From Deroplatys truncata (Eukaryota > Arthropoda > Insecta > Mantodea > Mantidae), in contig CM060990.1 in NCBI GenBank assembly GCA_030765065.1, positions 282,313,341 to 282,377,340 on the forward strand: 64,000 nt of DNA. Direction: 5' to 3'. The position numbers and the translations under genes were made by a program. Below are positions 32,854 through 44,174 of the stretch, piece after piece (positions within the stretch are counted from its first letter, which is position 1; each line of letters opens with the position of its first letter). A model generated the notes under the pieces. That model saw only the letters and a list, made by a program, of their open reading frames with translations, was not told the DNA's origin and searched no databases.

Positions 32854-35690
32854 AACTGTAGTATTTATAAGGCAAATGTCATATTTATTGTGTTTTTATG
32901 ATAACAATGCTGTTAATGCACAGTTTCATGCAGAATTATTATTCAAATGTGTGACTCTCCAATAGGATGTTATTTTGATGCTGTGGATTAGGTTTGAGAT
33001 ATCTTTACTCATAAAGGATAAAAAAATATTATTCTATATAGACTATAATTTAAACTGAAGTATTTTTAAGCCAATTGTCATATTTACTGTATTTTTATGG
33101 TAATAATGATGTTAATGCACCGCTTCATGCAGAATTATTAGTGAAATGGTGTACCAAATTTCTTAGTTCTAAATCAAATGGGTTTGGGAGAAAAATGATT
33201 CCAAACTATGAACAATGTGATATGCAGAAAAACCCCTTTTAAGTGAAAATAAAATTTAGCTTAAAAATTGAGTATAATAATATGTTTAAAAAAATTTATA
33301 AAACAGGTCTCACACTGAGTGCTTCTATATATTATTCAAGCTAAGGTAGGTGCTTCTACATATTATTCAAGCTAAGTATGAGATATAGAAAGGTTTCAGG
33401 CATTAAAATGCTCCAATAGAGTGGTATTTTAATGCTTGGGATTAGTTTTATATCTTTGCTCACAAAGGTTAAAAAATGGGTCTAGTTAAGGGGATCTAGT
33501 ACTGGAAATATTAATTTCCAAAATGAAGTGCTGATTTTTTTTTCATTTTTTTAACATATTTTCATTCTATTAAAGGGAACTTATGTTATTATTTTCCAAA
33601 CCATTTTTAAATAATGTAGCAACCAAAAATAATTTCTTTATTAAAACTATACTTATTTACGATCAATTTATTCAAGCTAAGTACAAGGTACAGAAATGTT
33701 TCGAGTATTAAAATGCTCCAGTAAGATGGTATTCTGGCGCTGTGGGTTAGTTTTGCAATATCTTTACTCATAAAGGTTATAAACATGATTCTCTTCATGC
33801 CCTATAATTAAAACCGTAGTATTTATAAACCAAATGCCCTGTTTAATGTATTTTTATGGTAACAATTTTGTTAAAGCACAGTTTTATGTAGAATTATTAT
33901 TTAAAAGTGTGATCAACCAATAGGATGGTATTCTGAATCTGTGGATTTGTTTTGATATATCCTTGCTCATAAAGTTTAAAAAATATTATTCTTAATATAC
34001 TATGATATAAACACTAGCTTATAAACCAAGTGTCATATTTACTGTATTTTTATAGTAACAATGTTGTAAATGTACAGCTTCATGCAGAATTATTATTTAA
34101 ATGTGTGTACCACCTTTCACAGTTCTAAGTAAATAGGTTTGGCAGAAAAATGCATTTGAACTTAATATAAAATTATCTTAAAAAGTGAGTATAGTAATAT
34201 GTTTATGAAACCACGTCTCACACTGAATTTTTCTGCATATTATTCAAATTAAGTACAGGGTACAGAAAGGTCTCAAGTATTAAAATGCTCCAATAGGATG
34301 ATATTCTAATGCTGGAGATTAGTTTTGTCATATCCTTCCTCATAATGGCAAAAAATGTGATCAAATTAAGGGGACCTAATACTGAAAATTTAAATTCCAC
34401 ACTGATGTGCTGATCTTTTCATTTCTTATCATACATTCCTGTTATTGAAATGTACTTATACTATTATTTTCCAAGTGGTTGTTCAAATAATTTAGCAACA
34501 AAAAATATTTTGTTTAAAAAAACTGAACTTCAGTTACAACCATATTATTCAAGCTAAGTACAAAGTACAGAAAGTCTTCAGGCATTAAAATGCTCGCTAC
34601 GAGCATTTGTAATCAATACACTATGATTACAACCATAGTATTTATAAACCAAATGTAATATTTACTGTATTTTTATTGTAACAATGCTATTAATGCACAG
34701 TTTCATGCAGAGTAATTATTTACATGTATGCACCAGATTTCACAGTTCTAAGGCAATTAGGTTATGAGAAAAATGTTTCCCAGTTACGAAAAATCTGATA
34801 TTCAGAAAAACACATTTTAAGATAAAAGTAAAATTTAACTTAGAAGGTGAGTATGGTAATGTGTTTAAAAAATTTACAAAACAGGGCTCAAACTTGGTGC
34901 TTCTACGTATTAGAGAAGCTAGGTACAGGGTACGGAAAAGTTTCAGGTATTAAAATGCACAAATAGGATGGTATTCTAACACTGTGGATGTATTTCAGAT
35001 ATCTTTACTCATAAAGGTTAAAAAAATATTATTCTTCATACACTATGATTTAAACTGTAGTATTTTTTAACTCAATGCCGTATTTACTGTACTTTCATTG
35101 GTGCAATAATGTTAAGGCACAGATTTATATAGAATTATTATTTAAAAGTGTGATTCTCCACTAGGACGGTTTTCAGATTTTGTGGATTAGCTTCATATAT
35201 CTTATCTCATAAAGGAAATAAAAAATATTATACATCATATGCTACGACTAAAAACTTAATATGTCAATTCTGCTGTATTTTTATAGTAACAATGTTGTTG
35301 ATGCACAGCTTTATGCAGAATTATTATTTAAATGTGTGTACCAAATTTCACAGCTCCAAATTTAATAAGTTTGAGAGAAAAATGATTCTTATCTACAAAA
35401 AATGTGATAATCAGAAAAATGCATTTTAAGTTAAAATAAAATTTACCTTAAAAAGTATAGTAAAATGTTTACCAGATTTACAAAATGGGTCTCATCCTGG
35501 ATACTTCTACATATTATTCAAGCTCTACCAGGTACAGAAAGCTTTTAAGTATTAAAATGCTCCATTAGGATCGCATTCTGATGCTGTGAATTTGTTTTGA
35601 GGTATCTTTATTCATTAAGGTTATAAAAAAACATTTCTCTTACATTCTGATTTAAACTGTAGTATTTTTAACAAAATATCATTTTGTTAA
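32854..35690. repeat. Main satellite (family 1), segment 3
   Basis: Continues the interrupted monomer at AACTGTAGTATTTATAA. Alternating long and short units continue (for example 33388 to 33691 and 34264 to 34569, about 303-305 bp). A shortened variant, in which GTGTGA runs straight into CTCCAATAGG-type sequence, occurs near 32950, 33910 and 35150 and also at 18815. It decays after 35600. Confidence 0.9.
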
Positions 35691-36084
35691 TTCTGTGCAA
35701 CTCTATTTAATATGGCGGCCACGTGCAGCACTTATTGAACTGGATAGTAATGCGTAACAACATCGCTAGACGTTAAACAAGCAGGGAACACACAGGTGAT
35801 GTTGAAATGTGCGTATGATGTATTTGATGTTTTGTACACGCGTATAATGAGCAATTCGTGTTTTCTATAAGGGCAAATAAAAATTGAAATATGCACAAAC
35901 ATGGCTATGGCCGCAGCTGCTCCACTCCTCTTCTAAAACATATCCCTGGCTACGCTTTGAGGCTGAGGGCCCTCAATCCCTCGGCTATGTCTTGCAGCTT
36001 AGGGCCCTCGATGTTACAATGTTGAAACCCCGATTCCATAAATTTCATAACATTTCATACGTCATACCCGCATACGGAATTATG
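35690..36084. other. Unassigned spacer
   Basis: Slightly GC-richer stretch with a GGCTGAGGGCCCTC / AGCTTAGGGCCCTC partial repeat near 35960-36010. No gene or element recognised. Confidence 0.4.
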
Positions 36085-36770
36085 TCCCCTAACTTGGTAC
36101 TTAGGTTCAATATCTACCAAAGATGGAACAAGAATTCTTTCAACACAATCCCCCCACCCCAAACTCCCTTTACATGGAATATTTTTCGAAATTTTTTATG
36201 TTATAAAAATGGCTGTAACGATTTTGATTAAAATACCATACATTAAAAATATTTACATGGCAAATAAAATGTATATCTCGAATTTTCGAGGAAGAGCCTA
36301 TGAAGTCCTCTTCATTTGGAAGGAATTTTTTATAATCTTGTATAACTGGTAATCTTTAAGCGATAGAGGAAAACATACTACACCAAAAATGTAGATCTCT
36401 TTAAAACATACAATATATTTAAAATAAGCTTTATTGTGGCATGAGTCATTTCTGAGATATCCGTTATTAAATGTTCACATTGTTCATTTTTTGGTCATTC
36501 TCTTAAAGTCCTTTCAACATTCAGTTGTTTCTCGTGATGTCATAGAAACAATGGAATTTTAAGGCAGCGTGTAGCATCCAGTTCTTAAGCATTTGACTAT
36601 CACTGTTCTCTTTGTATCTATAATGAAATGTGTATTGTAGCTGTTTCTGCAAAGTCTTCTTTTTTATTAAAATGTAGTAGACAGAAAAAAAAACTGATTA
36701 AGAATAATTTGTGTACCTACTAATAAACGATAGAGGGTAGAGAAAGTCATGTGAATGAATCAATTATAAT
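36085..36770. repeat. Dispersed repeat family R, copy 3
   Basis: Family blocks TTTACATGGAATATTTTTCG, AAAATGGCTGTAACGATTTT, GAAGGAATTTTTTATAATCT, TGTATAACTGGTAA, ATAATGAAATGTGTATTGTA and GAGAAAGTCATGTGAATG. Closest in order and wording to the copy at 43.5 kb. Confidence 0.75.
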
Positions 36771-37235
36771 GTTATTGTTTTTTATAAAAGGAGCTGAAAG
36801 CAAATTAACTTTCTGCACTACCAAGCTGCAAAGAATGACATTATTAAGGTGTTTTGAGCTACTAAATATGTCTTTTTCAGCAAGTCCTTTTTTCAGTCTG
36901 TACAAAGCAAGAAATATTAAATGAATGAATTTTCGGGTAAAGCAGCTGTAATATAGAATGATTTTCAGACTTAGAACAGCCCTAAGGCTGTTGTAAAATT
37001 ATGCAAACTTTCAAGCATTCATAATACACTTTTAAGTGGAAGGGGGCAATGACATATCCTGGAATATTATCACAAGTGCTAACACAAGGAAAATATTGGT
37101 TTGCCTCAAATTCTACATCTTTCCTGCATTTTAGATGCATTTCATAGTTTCCTAGATACTTAGTGCAATACAAAATTCAATCAGAATGAACGGGAGTTCA
37201 CAGGCTTTTTCCAGAAAATTCAAAATGCTTGCTTT
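36771..37235. other. Unassigned spacer
   Basis: No coding motif, tandem structure or terminal repeat recognised. Confidence 0.4.
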
Positions 37236-37239
37236 ATTT

Positions 37240-37545
37240 GAACTCACCAGCACAAACACACCAACACTGCAAAGCTCACACTCGCAATCAAACACTACAA
37301 CTCACTAGCACAAACACACTCACACTCCAAAGCTCGCACACACACAGGCACACACTACAACTCACTAGCACAAACACACTCACACTACAACTCACTAGCA
37401 AAAATACACACACACACACGCACACACACACGCACGCGCACACGAACACGCACACGCCCACGCACCCACACCCGCACGCGCACGCACACCCGCACGCGCA
37501 CGCACGCACACACACACACTACAACTCACACTCCAACCCCCCCCC
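37240..37545. repeat. CA-rich minisatellite grading into (CACGCA)n, ending in a C-run
   Basis: Left part repeats ACTACAACTCACTAGCACAA and CACTCCAAAGCTCGCACA units of about 30-60 bp. From about 37404 it becomes CACACA/CACGCA microsatellite, ending in a run of about 10 C at 37539. Thr/His- or Cys/Val-rich frames on both strands are artefacts of this repeat. Confidence 0.9.
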
Positions 37546-37559
37546 CCCAAGGGGCTCAC

Positions 37560-38320
37560 TTTATGTGAGTACGGGTTTCGCGTACCCGGAGTGTCTGAGC
37601 CAGTCCTCACCATTATCATCCCCTCACCCTCATCTGGACTAGCCACATTATCTGCATTTATTTTACTCTTCCTCTTCTACAATTATCTCTTATGTTAGGT
37701 TCAGGCTCTATAGGTTTATTAACACCTGTCTCACCAACAGGGATCTTTTCTGTCTCCGTGGTTGCTGTCCCACGATTTCAACGCAGCTTCCAACTTGTAT
37801 GCTCTCTGAAGGTCTCATGCGTGAAGGTCGAGTGCACCCTACTCACTACCCCTTTCATGCGACACTAGGTGCGGAGCCGTTCCATTGTCATGCACACCCA
37901 CGTCGCCACATAGGGGCTGGGTCCCCTCGGACGGATCGGTAGCCGCGCGTGGCTGGGTTGACCGGGAGGACTCGATGTAATCAACCACAAGTCCCCTGAA
38001 TCCATGTTGACACTGTTGAGGCGGCGTGGCCTAAAGTGGGGGGCCACTGGCGGTTATTCCAGTGGTAGGGGCATAAAGTCGGGCCTGCCTGTGGTGAAAC
38101 TGTCGTATACCGGTAGGTAGCGACAGTTGGAGGGTAACTCCTCTGAAGTATTCTTTGAGATCGGGCCTGGAGCGGGTGCTCCAGGCCGGCACAGACTGGA
38201 AGATTTCAGTGTCTTTCCTTTTACATCCCCGCATGGCAGGCTGACGCCGATGGTTCCGGAAAGGGGACCTTTCCATAATGGCTCCTCTGCGTTCAAACCT
38301 TTCTAGTCCACGTTTTTTGT
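37560..38320 (+). mobile_element. Probable 5' region of the CCHC-type LINE
   Basis: GC-rich sequence without the surrounding satellite character, leading directly into the ORF1 remnant. I see no protein motif. Assigned to the LINE only by position and composition; the true 5' end is not visible. Confidence 0.4.
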
Positions 38321-38324
38321 AATG

Positions 38325-39405
38325 CAGCTGAAAAGTGACAGCCAAAATATTAAACTCCTGAGCCCCTTTTATATTCAACGGGAGCTTGATCGCAAATGTG
38401 GCCCAGTGAACAATGCCACACGGTGTAGAGATGGCAGTTAGCTTATTGAGATAGCCCAAGACGCTCAGACCACCAAACTATCAAAAGGGGTCACTTAGGT
38501 TCTTACCCGGTGTCCGTGGAGAAACACAAGACCCTTAATAGCTGCCGTGATGTGGTTACCACTTCGAGTTTGGATGTACTCTCTAATGACGACATCGTTA
38601 ACTGTCGTTCAGACCAGGGCGTTACTGCGGCGTATGGGTTAATCGGGAGGAGGGACGACCAACCGTTTCCGCTGCGCACGGTATTTCTTACCTTTGAAAG
38701 AACATTACCGCCGTTCATCTTATGCGGATATGAGCGAGCAGCTGTTCGTCCCTATGTTCCTAACCCCATGCGCTGTTATCGCTGTCAGAAATTCGGTTAC
38801 ACGCAACAACGTTGCGCTGGCTCGCCAGTTTATCCTCACTGCGGAAGTGACACTCATGAGGGTTCTATGTGTGCTCAGGACCCCACCTGTGTCAACTGTG
38901 GTGATGCACACCCGTCGAACTCCAGAGAATGCCCAAGTTTTCTGGAGGAAAAGGCAAAACAGGAGCTTCGAGTGAAGGAACACCTGACCTTTCCAGAAGC
39001 GAGAAAGTGCTATCAAGAACTACACCCTACATCCACCTTCAGGTATTCCGCTGCCGTCCGCCTTGCTGTCCGGAAACAAGACACCGTTGTGCAGACCTAT
39101 CACGGCTCGTCCCCTCAGGTTTCTATTGCGGTCCAAAATGGTATCTCTTCGGACCCGGTATGTCCCTCACCGGTTAGTTTTCCGGCAAAAGATGCTTCCA
39201 CGCCATCAGCTTCGACCTCAGGTTCCACTACTGTCCTGGCTCTTGACCACTCTAGTCGCAAATCTCCTGTTCGACATCCCACGTGTCGCTCCCGTTCTCG
39301 CTCCAGGACTCGCACCACCTGCTTCGATTCCGTTAGCAGCGATGGTGGTAAGGAGAGTTTGAAATGGCTGGGCATTCTCGATCGGGGCGCAGTTCTACTC
39401 GGATA
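38325..39405 (+). pseudogene. Jockey/R1-like LINE ORF1 (gag-like) with CCHC zinc knuckles
   Basis: Gag-like nucleic-acid chaperone. An upstream segment resembling the PRE-type domain of insect LINE ORF1 proteins begins near 38330 in another frame. The open segment 38510-39406 carries VRPYVPNPMRCYRCQKFGY, then three Cys-rich knuckles (CYRC.KFG....C; HCGS..HEGS.C; CVNCGDAHPS.S..C), then a long EK-rich tail. One expected Cys is missing: the second knuckle opens with VYPHCG. A frameshift before 38510 and lack of a start show it is dead. ORF2 remnants follow from about 39505. Confidence 0.85.
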
Positions 39406-39504
39406 AAAAGGTGACCCTCAACAGACCGACACCGGCTATTAAAAAACCGCTTTTTTCCTACCGGCACGCGCTTCTTTCCTGTTTCCATATTTCTGGCTCT
39501 CAAT

Positions 39505-41335
39505 ATGATCCTTCAGTGGAACATCCGTGGTCTCCGTGCACACCAAGCAGAGTTGGACAAGCTACTGTACTCACTCACCCCTAGTCGCCTGTCTGCAGGA
39601 GACAAAACATCGACCTCAGGATACCTTTGCATTTCGTAGGTATACTCCGGAGCGCTTCGATCTTGCTCCGGAGGAGGGTTCTCCTGCACACGGTGGTGTT
39701 ACAGTTCTTGTTAGAGATGCTGTGTGTTATAATCGGGTTCCGCTTGCCACATCTCTGCAAGCTGCTGGGATACTCCTTTCTCTTCCTAAATTTAAGTTCT
39801 GTATCTGTAGCCTCTATGCTCCTTCTTCTCTTGCACGGTCTTTCTTACCTTTGAAAGAACATTACCACCGTTCATCTTATGCGGATATGAGCGAGCAGCT
39901 GTTCGTACCTATGTTCCTAACCGCATGCGCTGTTATCGCTGTCAGAAATTCCGCCTGATTCTACAGCTCCCTGCCCCTTATTTACTCGTGGGGGATTTCA
40001 ATACGCACCACCCTCTTTGGGGTTCTCCTAGGGCGTGCGCGAGGGGAGAGCTTTTGGCTGCACTTCTGGATCAACATCACCTTTCTGTTCTGAATACCGG
40101 CGAACCCACTTTTCTCTCCGATTCAAGCGGTACATTTTCTCATCTGGATTTGTGTCTTTGCTCTGCGCAGCTTGCCCATCGTATGGAATGGCATGTCATA
40201 GCTGATACACACTCCAGCGATCACTTCCGTGGGTGATTACTCTCCTGTCTTTTTCCGCCGATTCACCTGCCCTTCCTAAATGGCAGATCAACAAAGCTGA
40301 CTGGTCGCTTTTTTCCCGTCTAGCCCGTTTTTCTCTCTGCGCGTTTTCCACTGTGGACCTCACGGTAGAACGCCTACGTGCTGCCATTTTAGCCACTGCC
40401 GAACATTCCATTCCCCGCACGTCTTTCCATCCCAGGCGTTTACCGGTCCCCTGGTGGACTGCGGAATGTCGGGACGCCGTTCGCGCACGACGCGGTGCTC
40501 TTAGGGTGTTTCGACATCACCCTACTCTTGATAATTGGTCCATTCTAAAGAATTACGCGCTAAGGCTCACAGAATTATTCGCAACAGCAAGAAAGGCTCC
40601 TGGGAGCGCTATGTAGCCGGTTTCAATAGCTCTACAACTACATCGGTCATCTGGGACAAACTTAGGCGCGTGGTCGGCAAGACCCATTCTCCTTCTATTC
40701 CCGGTCTGCAGGTATGCTCTAGTAATATTTCCGAACTACCTCGGCAAGACCTTTGAAAGTATTTCCAGTTCTGCCTGTTATGACCCAGATTTTCTTACAC
40801 ACAAGGCGGCGGTGGAAGCCCATGCTCTATCTTTTCGCTCCAGCAACCAGGAGGAGTATAATCGCCCCTTTACCTTCCGCGAACTAGAGCATCTTCTAAG
40901 CATTCCGCTCCTGGGCCTGATTCTGTACACGTGGTGTTCCTTCAACATCTCTCCTCTGCTAGACAGCGCTTTCTCCTTAAGATTTACAACCGCATCTGGG
41001 AAACTGGAACTCTTTCTACAAATTGGAGAGCAGCCACCATCGTCCCAGTTTTGAAATCCGGAAAAGATCGCCAACTACCATCTAGCTATCGCCCGATTTC
41101 CATAACCACTTGCGATTGCAAAGTTATGGAACGCATGATCAATGGGCGTTTAATCTGGTGGCTTGAGTCTCGGAACCATCTAGCGAACGTGCAATGTGGT
41201 TTTTGCCGGCACCGTTCTCCTGTGGATCATCTTGTTCATCTTTAGATCCACATTCTAAATGGATTCGTGAGAGGGTGCCAGATTGTGTCTGTAATTTTTG
41301 ACTTGTAGAAAGCTTATGACACTTGTTGGAAGACT
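39505..41335 (+). pseudogene. Jockey/R1-like LINE ORF2: endonuclease and partial RT
   Basis: Starts at MILQWNIRGLRAHQAEL (39505), an endonuclease N-terminus with QWN. VTVLVRD follows, then LLVGDFNTHHPLWGS (39983-40030) and SDHF (40217-40228), the catalytic blocks, in several frames. After a linker come RT motifs: VPVLKSGKDRQLPSSYRPIS (41042-41101) and an FDL.KAYDT block near 41300 with an in-frame stop. It is truncated in RT before the catalytic DD, so the 3' half is missing; a Merlin fragment follows. A 119-bp piece of ORF1 is duplicated into the endonuclease at 39833-39951. Confidence 0.85.
39833..39951 (+). repeat. Copy of ORF1 zinc-knuckle DNA inside ORF2 endonuclease
   Basis: 119 bp that match 38676-38794 in ORF1 with only a few mismatches (for example GTCCCTATG versus GTACCTATG). 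It lies between the endonuclease blocks ICSLYAPSS and LLVGDFN, where relatives have endonuclease sequence, and it is in a different frame from ORF1. Confidence 0.9.
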
Positions 41336-41544
41336 GCAATTCTTCGTACACTCCATCAGTGGAGTTTCCGTGGCCATCTCTGTCTGCATTCCTGAGTTTA
41401 TGAAGGACCGGGTATTTCGTGTGCGTGTGGGATGGTTTCATTCCATCCGGGATGGATTGTTCTTCTCCAGGAGCAAGCACACTTGGAGCAGGTGATATTC
41501 CTGGTGTAAACCTGGGCTTTCGAGCTGCCGCAATACTTGATGAG

Positions 41545-42140
41545 GCTATACCTCTGTGGACTGGTGCAACTTCCTCAGAGCAGAAACCCAGCGGTGGTTG
41601 GAGGAAAACCCAGATTTCATTGGCGGCATCGACGAAAATAACGAGCCTATCACCGTGGAGATTGTTGAGCCTAAATTCTTTCACCGCAAATACCACCGAG
41701 GGATGTGGCGTGAGGGCCACTGGGTGTTTGGTGGTATTGAGAGGGGCTCTGGGAAATGCTTCTTGGTGGAAGTGCCCAACAGGAGGGCACAAGCCATGGA
41801 AGCCCTGACCATACAGCATATTTTGCCTGGAAGCCGCATCATCTCAGATGGATCGGCTTCTTAAGCCAACATTGGAAATCTACTTCACGGCGTGTATATT
41901 CACGATTTTATTGCGCATGAGCAGAGCTTTGTTGACCCCGAGGACGACTCCATCCACACGCAGAATGTGGAAAACATGTGGATGAGGATGTAGAGGAAAA
42001 TTCGACGCCAGTTTGGTACCAGTGGCGCCCTCTTCACATCGTATCTCCACGAATTCCTCTTCCGGAATCGTTTTCGGGGACAAGACATGTTTGGTGTAAT
42101 ACTGGTTGTGATAGCGCAGCACTACCCGGTGTAATTTAAC
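41545..42140 (+). pseudogene. Merlin (IS1016/ISXO2-like) transposase fragment
   Basis: DDE transposase of the Merlin superfamily. Frame 41556-41864 reads AETQRWLEENPDFIGG, FFHRKYHRGMWREGHWVFGG, ERGSGKCFLVEVPNR, and HILPGSRIISDGS with the second catalytic Asp. After an in-frame TAA (41862-41864) the same frame continues with HGVYIHDF, FVDPEDD.IHTQNVENMW, a TAG at about 41991, then RKIRRQFGTS..LF.SYLHEFL. At the first catalytic position the family has E-x-D-E, but this copy reads VEIVEPK, so the Asp is Val. The zinc-binding N-terminus is absent. No terminal inverted repeats seen. Confidence 0.85.
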
Positions 42141-42184
42141 AATGTCGAATTTAATCAAAGGTGCATACTTCAATTTCTACTTTT

Positions 42185-42875
42185 TTAATGACAGCAGTTT
42201 TTTGCTATTGTGATGTTCATTTCAGTACATTAATACAACAATGTGTGTTTGTGGCTCAAGGACAATGACAACAATGCTGTTACTTCTGTGTGATAACGTA
42301 TGCTGCTGATATTTCACCTAATTTACACGTCTTTATCAGATTTCCCATTGCCACCTCATTGCAGAACATTAATACAACAATGTGTGTTTTGTGGCTCAAG
42401 GACAATGCCAACAATGCTGCCACTGCTTCTGTGCAATAACGTATGAGGCTGATATTTCACCTAATTTGCACGTCTTCAGCAGATTTCCCATTGCAGTACA
42501 TGAATACAACAATGTGTGTTTTGTGGCTCAAGGACAATGACAACAATGCTGCCACTGCTTCTATGTAATAACTTATGCTGCTGATATTTCAGCTAATTTA
42601 CACGTCTTCATCAGACTTCCCGTTCGCAACTCATTGCAGTACATTAATACAACAATGTGTGTTTTGTGGCTCAAGGACAATGACAATGCTGCCACTGCTC
42701 CTGTGTAATAACGTATGCTGCTGATATTTCACCTAATTTACACGTCTTCATCAGACTTCCCGTTGCCAACTCATTGCAGTACATTAATACAACAATGTGT
42801 ATTTTGTGGCTCAAGGACAATGACAAGAATGCTACCACTGCTTCTGTGTAATAACGTATATGTGCGATAATGTGT
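42185..42875. repeat. Tandem array, 132-143-bp unit, about 5 copies
   Basis: AATACAACAATGTGTGTTTT recurs at about 42232, 42371, 42503, 42646 and 42786. Each unit contains GTGGCTCAAGGACAATG and CTGATATTTCACCTAATTT. Units are highly similar, so the array is fairly young. Confidence 0.95.
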
Positions 42876-42904
42876 TTGCCCTGAAAGAAAAGCATTTTTA
42901 CTGG

Positions 42905-43399
42905 GTATGATTCAACATGCAGGTTTGGTTAACTCAGTAACAAAACGGATCCCGAATGTGGAGCGACTAGGCTTGCAAAGCACCGTAACCTCAAATTGCT
43001 TTGAAGTATTAAGTAACCAGGAAAATGAAACCAAAACAGAAGCAATAAATACCCAAACGCTAAGATTGTTAAAATCTACATACAAGATAATTAATAAACA
43101 GAAAAAAAATGGAAGAAACTACACAAAAAGGAAAGAATAAGGAAGAGAAGAAAGAAGATAAGGCTGCAACTAACCTGATTGATGTTAAAGTAGACGCTGT
43201 GAAGGAGAGCAGTTTGTTGGCATTCAGTGAATCTACAAACGAAGATAAAGCAACGAAAAGAAGAAAGCGGAAAATAAAGTTGTTCTAAAGCCTACTGGAG
43301 CCGCGAGTGATATGTCGACAGCAGCTACGAATGTACTAGTGCTCGGTGACTCAATGATTGCAAATGTAACAGTGAAAAATGCAGACAAAAGAGTGTGGT
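42905..43399 (+). pseudogene. CR1-like LINE C, ORF1 5' part
   Basis: Fragments in several frames: SNCFEVLSNQENE, parallel to the NRFEVLQDLDD stretch of the intact LINE's ORF1; a Lys-rich linker; then VLVLGDSMIANVTVKN (about 43332-43378), the SGNH nucleophile block. The domain breaks off at about 43399, where 2.2 kb of unrelated repeats intervene, and resumes near 45635. Confidence 0.8.
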
Positions 43400-43449
43400 A
43401 AGAGTAGGCCTATTGGGACAAGCTGGCTTTCTAATTCGAAAACAAAACA

Positions 43450-44115
43450 AAAAAGGCATGTTTAGAAAAAACGTCCGCGTGCGCTTGCGTGTGTATGAAC
43501 AGCATAGCTCAAAAACTCTGATAAATACCAAACTTTGTATTTGCGACACGAAAAATTTCAAGAAAGTTCATCCATCCCAAACTACTCTTTACATGGAACA
43601 TTTTCCGGGATTTTTTATTTTCTAAAAAATGGCTATAACGATTTAGATGAAAATGTCATGTATTAAAGATATTTGCATGACAAATACAACGTATAGCTTG
43701 AATTTTCTGGGAATAGCTCGTGAAGTGCACTTCATTCGGAAGGAATTTTGTATAATCTTGTATAACTGGTAAACGTTAGGCGAGAGACGAAAACGTACTG
43801 CACAAAAAATGTAAAACATACAATTTTATTTCAAATAGTTTTTTGCGGCATCAGCAATTTCCGAAATATCTGTTATTAATGGTTCGATTTGTTCAATACC
43901 TTTTTAAGTCCCATCGATTTCATTTGTTTCTGGTGATTGCATGAAAGCATATGCAATTCTAAGGCCAGCGCATAGCGTCGAGTTCTTTAACATTCGACTA
44001 CCGTTGTTCCCTTTATAACGAAATGTGCAATATATCTATTTCTCCAAAGGTTTATTTGGATTTAAATGATGGATAGCAAAATAAGCTTTAGTAAATATAG
44101 GTAAGGTAGAATCAG
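43450..44115. repeat. Dispersed repeat family R, copy 4
   Basis: Begins near GTGTGTATGAACAGCATAGC and runs through TTTACATGGAACATTTTCCG, AAAAATGGCTATAACGATTT, TAATCTTGTATAACTGGTAA, TATAACGAAATGTGCAATAT and AAAATAAGCTTTAGTAAATA, in the same order as copies 1-3. Confidence 0.75.
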
Positions 44116-44174
44116 ACGACAGAAAAGCTCATTTCCATCGCCGGGATACTCGAGCAACTGATACATCGTATTTT

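Noticed and set aside
37229-37646. Open frames in the CA-rich repeat at 37.2-37.6 kb
   Set aside because: Both strands are open only because CA/CACGCA repeats lack stops; composition is pure repeat.
41139-42173. Long minus-strand frames opposite the LINE end and Merlin fragment
   Set aside because: Shadows of the plus-strand transposase and RT reading frames.
42185-42875. CRISPR-like array
   Set aside because: Units are wholly similar tandem copies without unique spacers, in a eukaryotic context.
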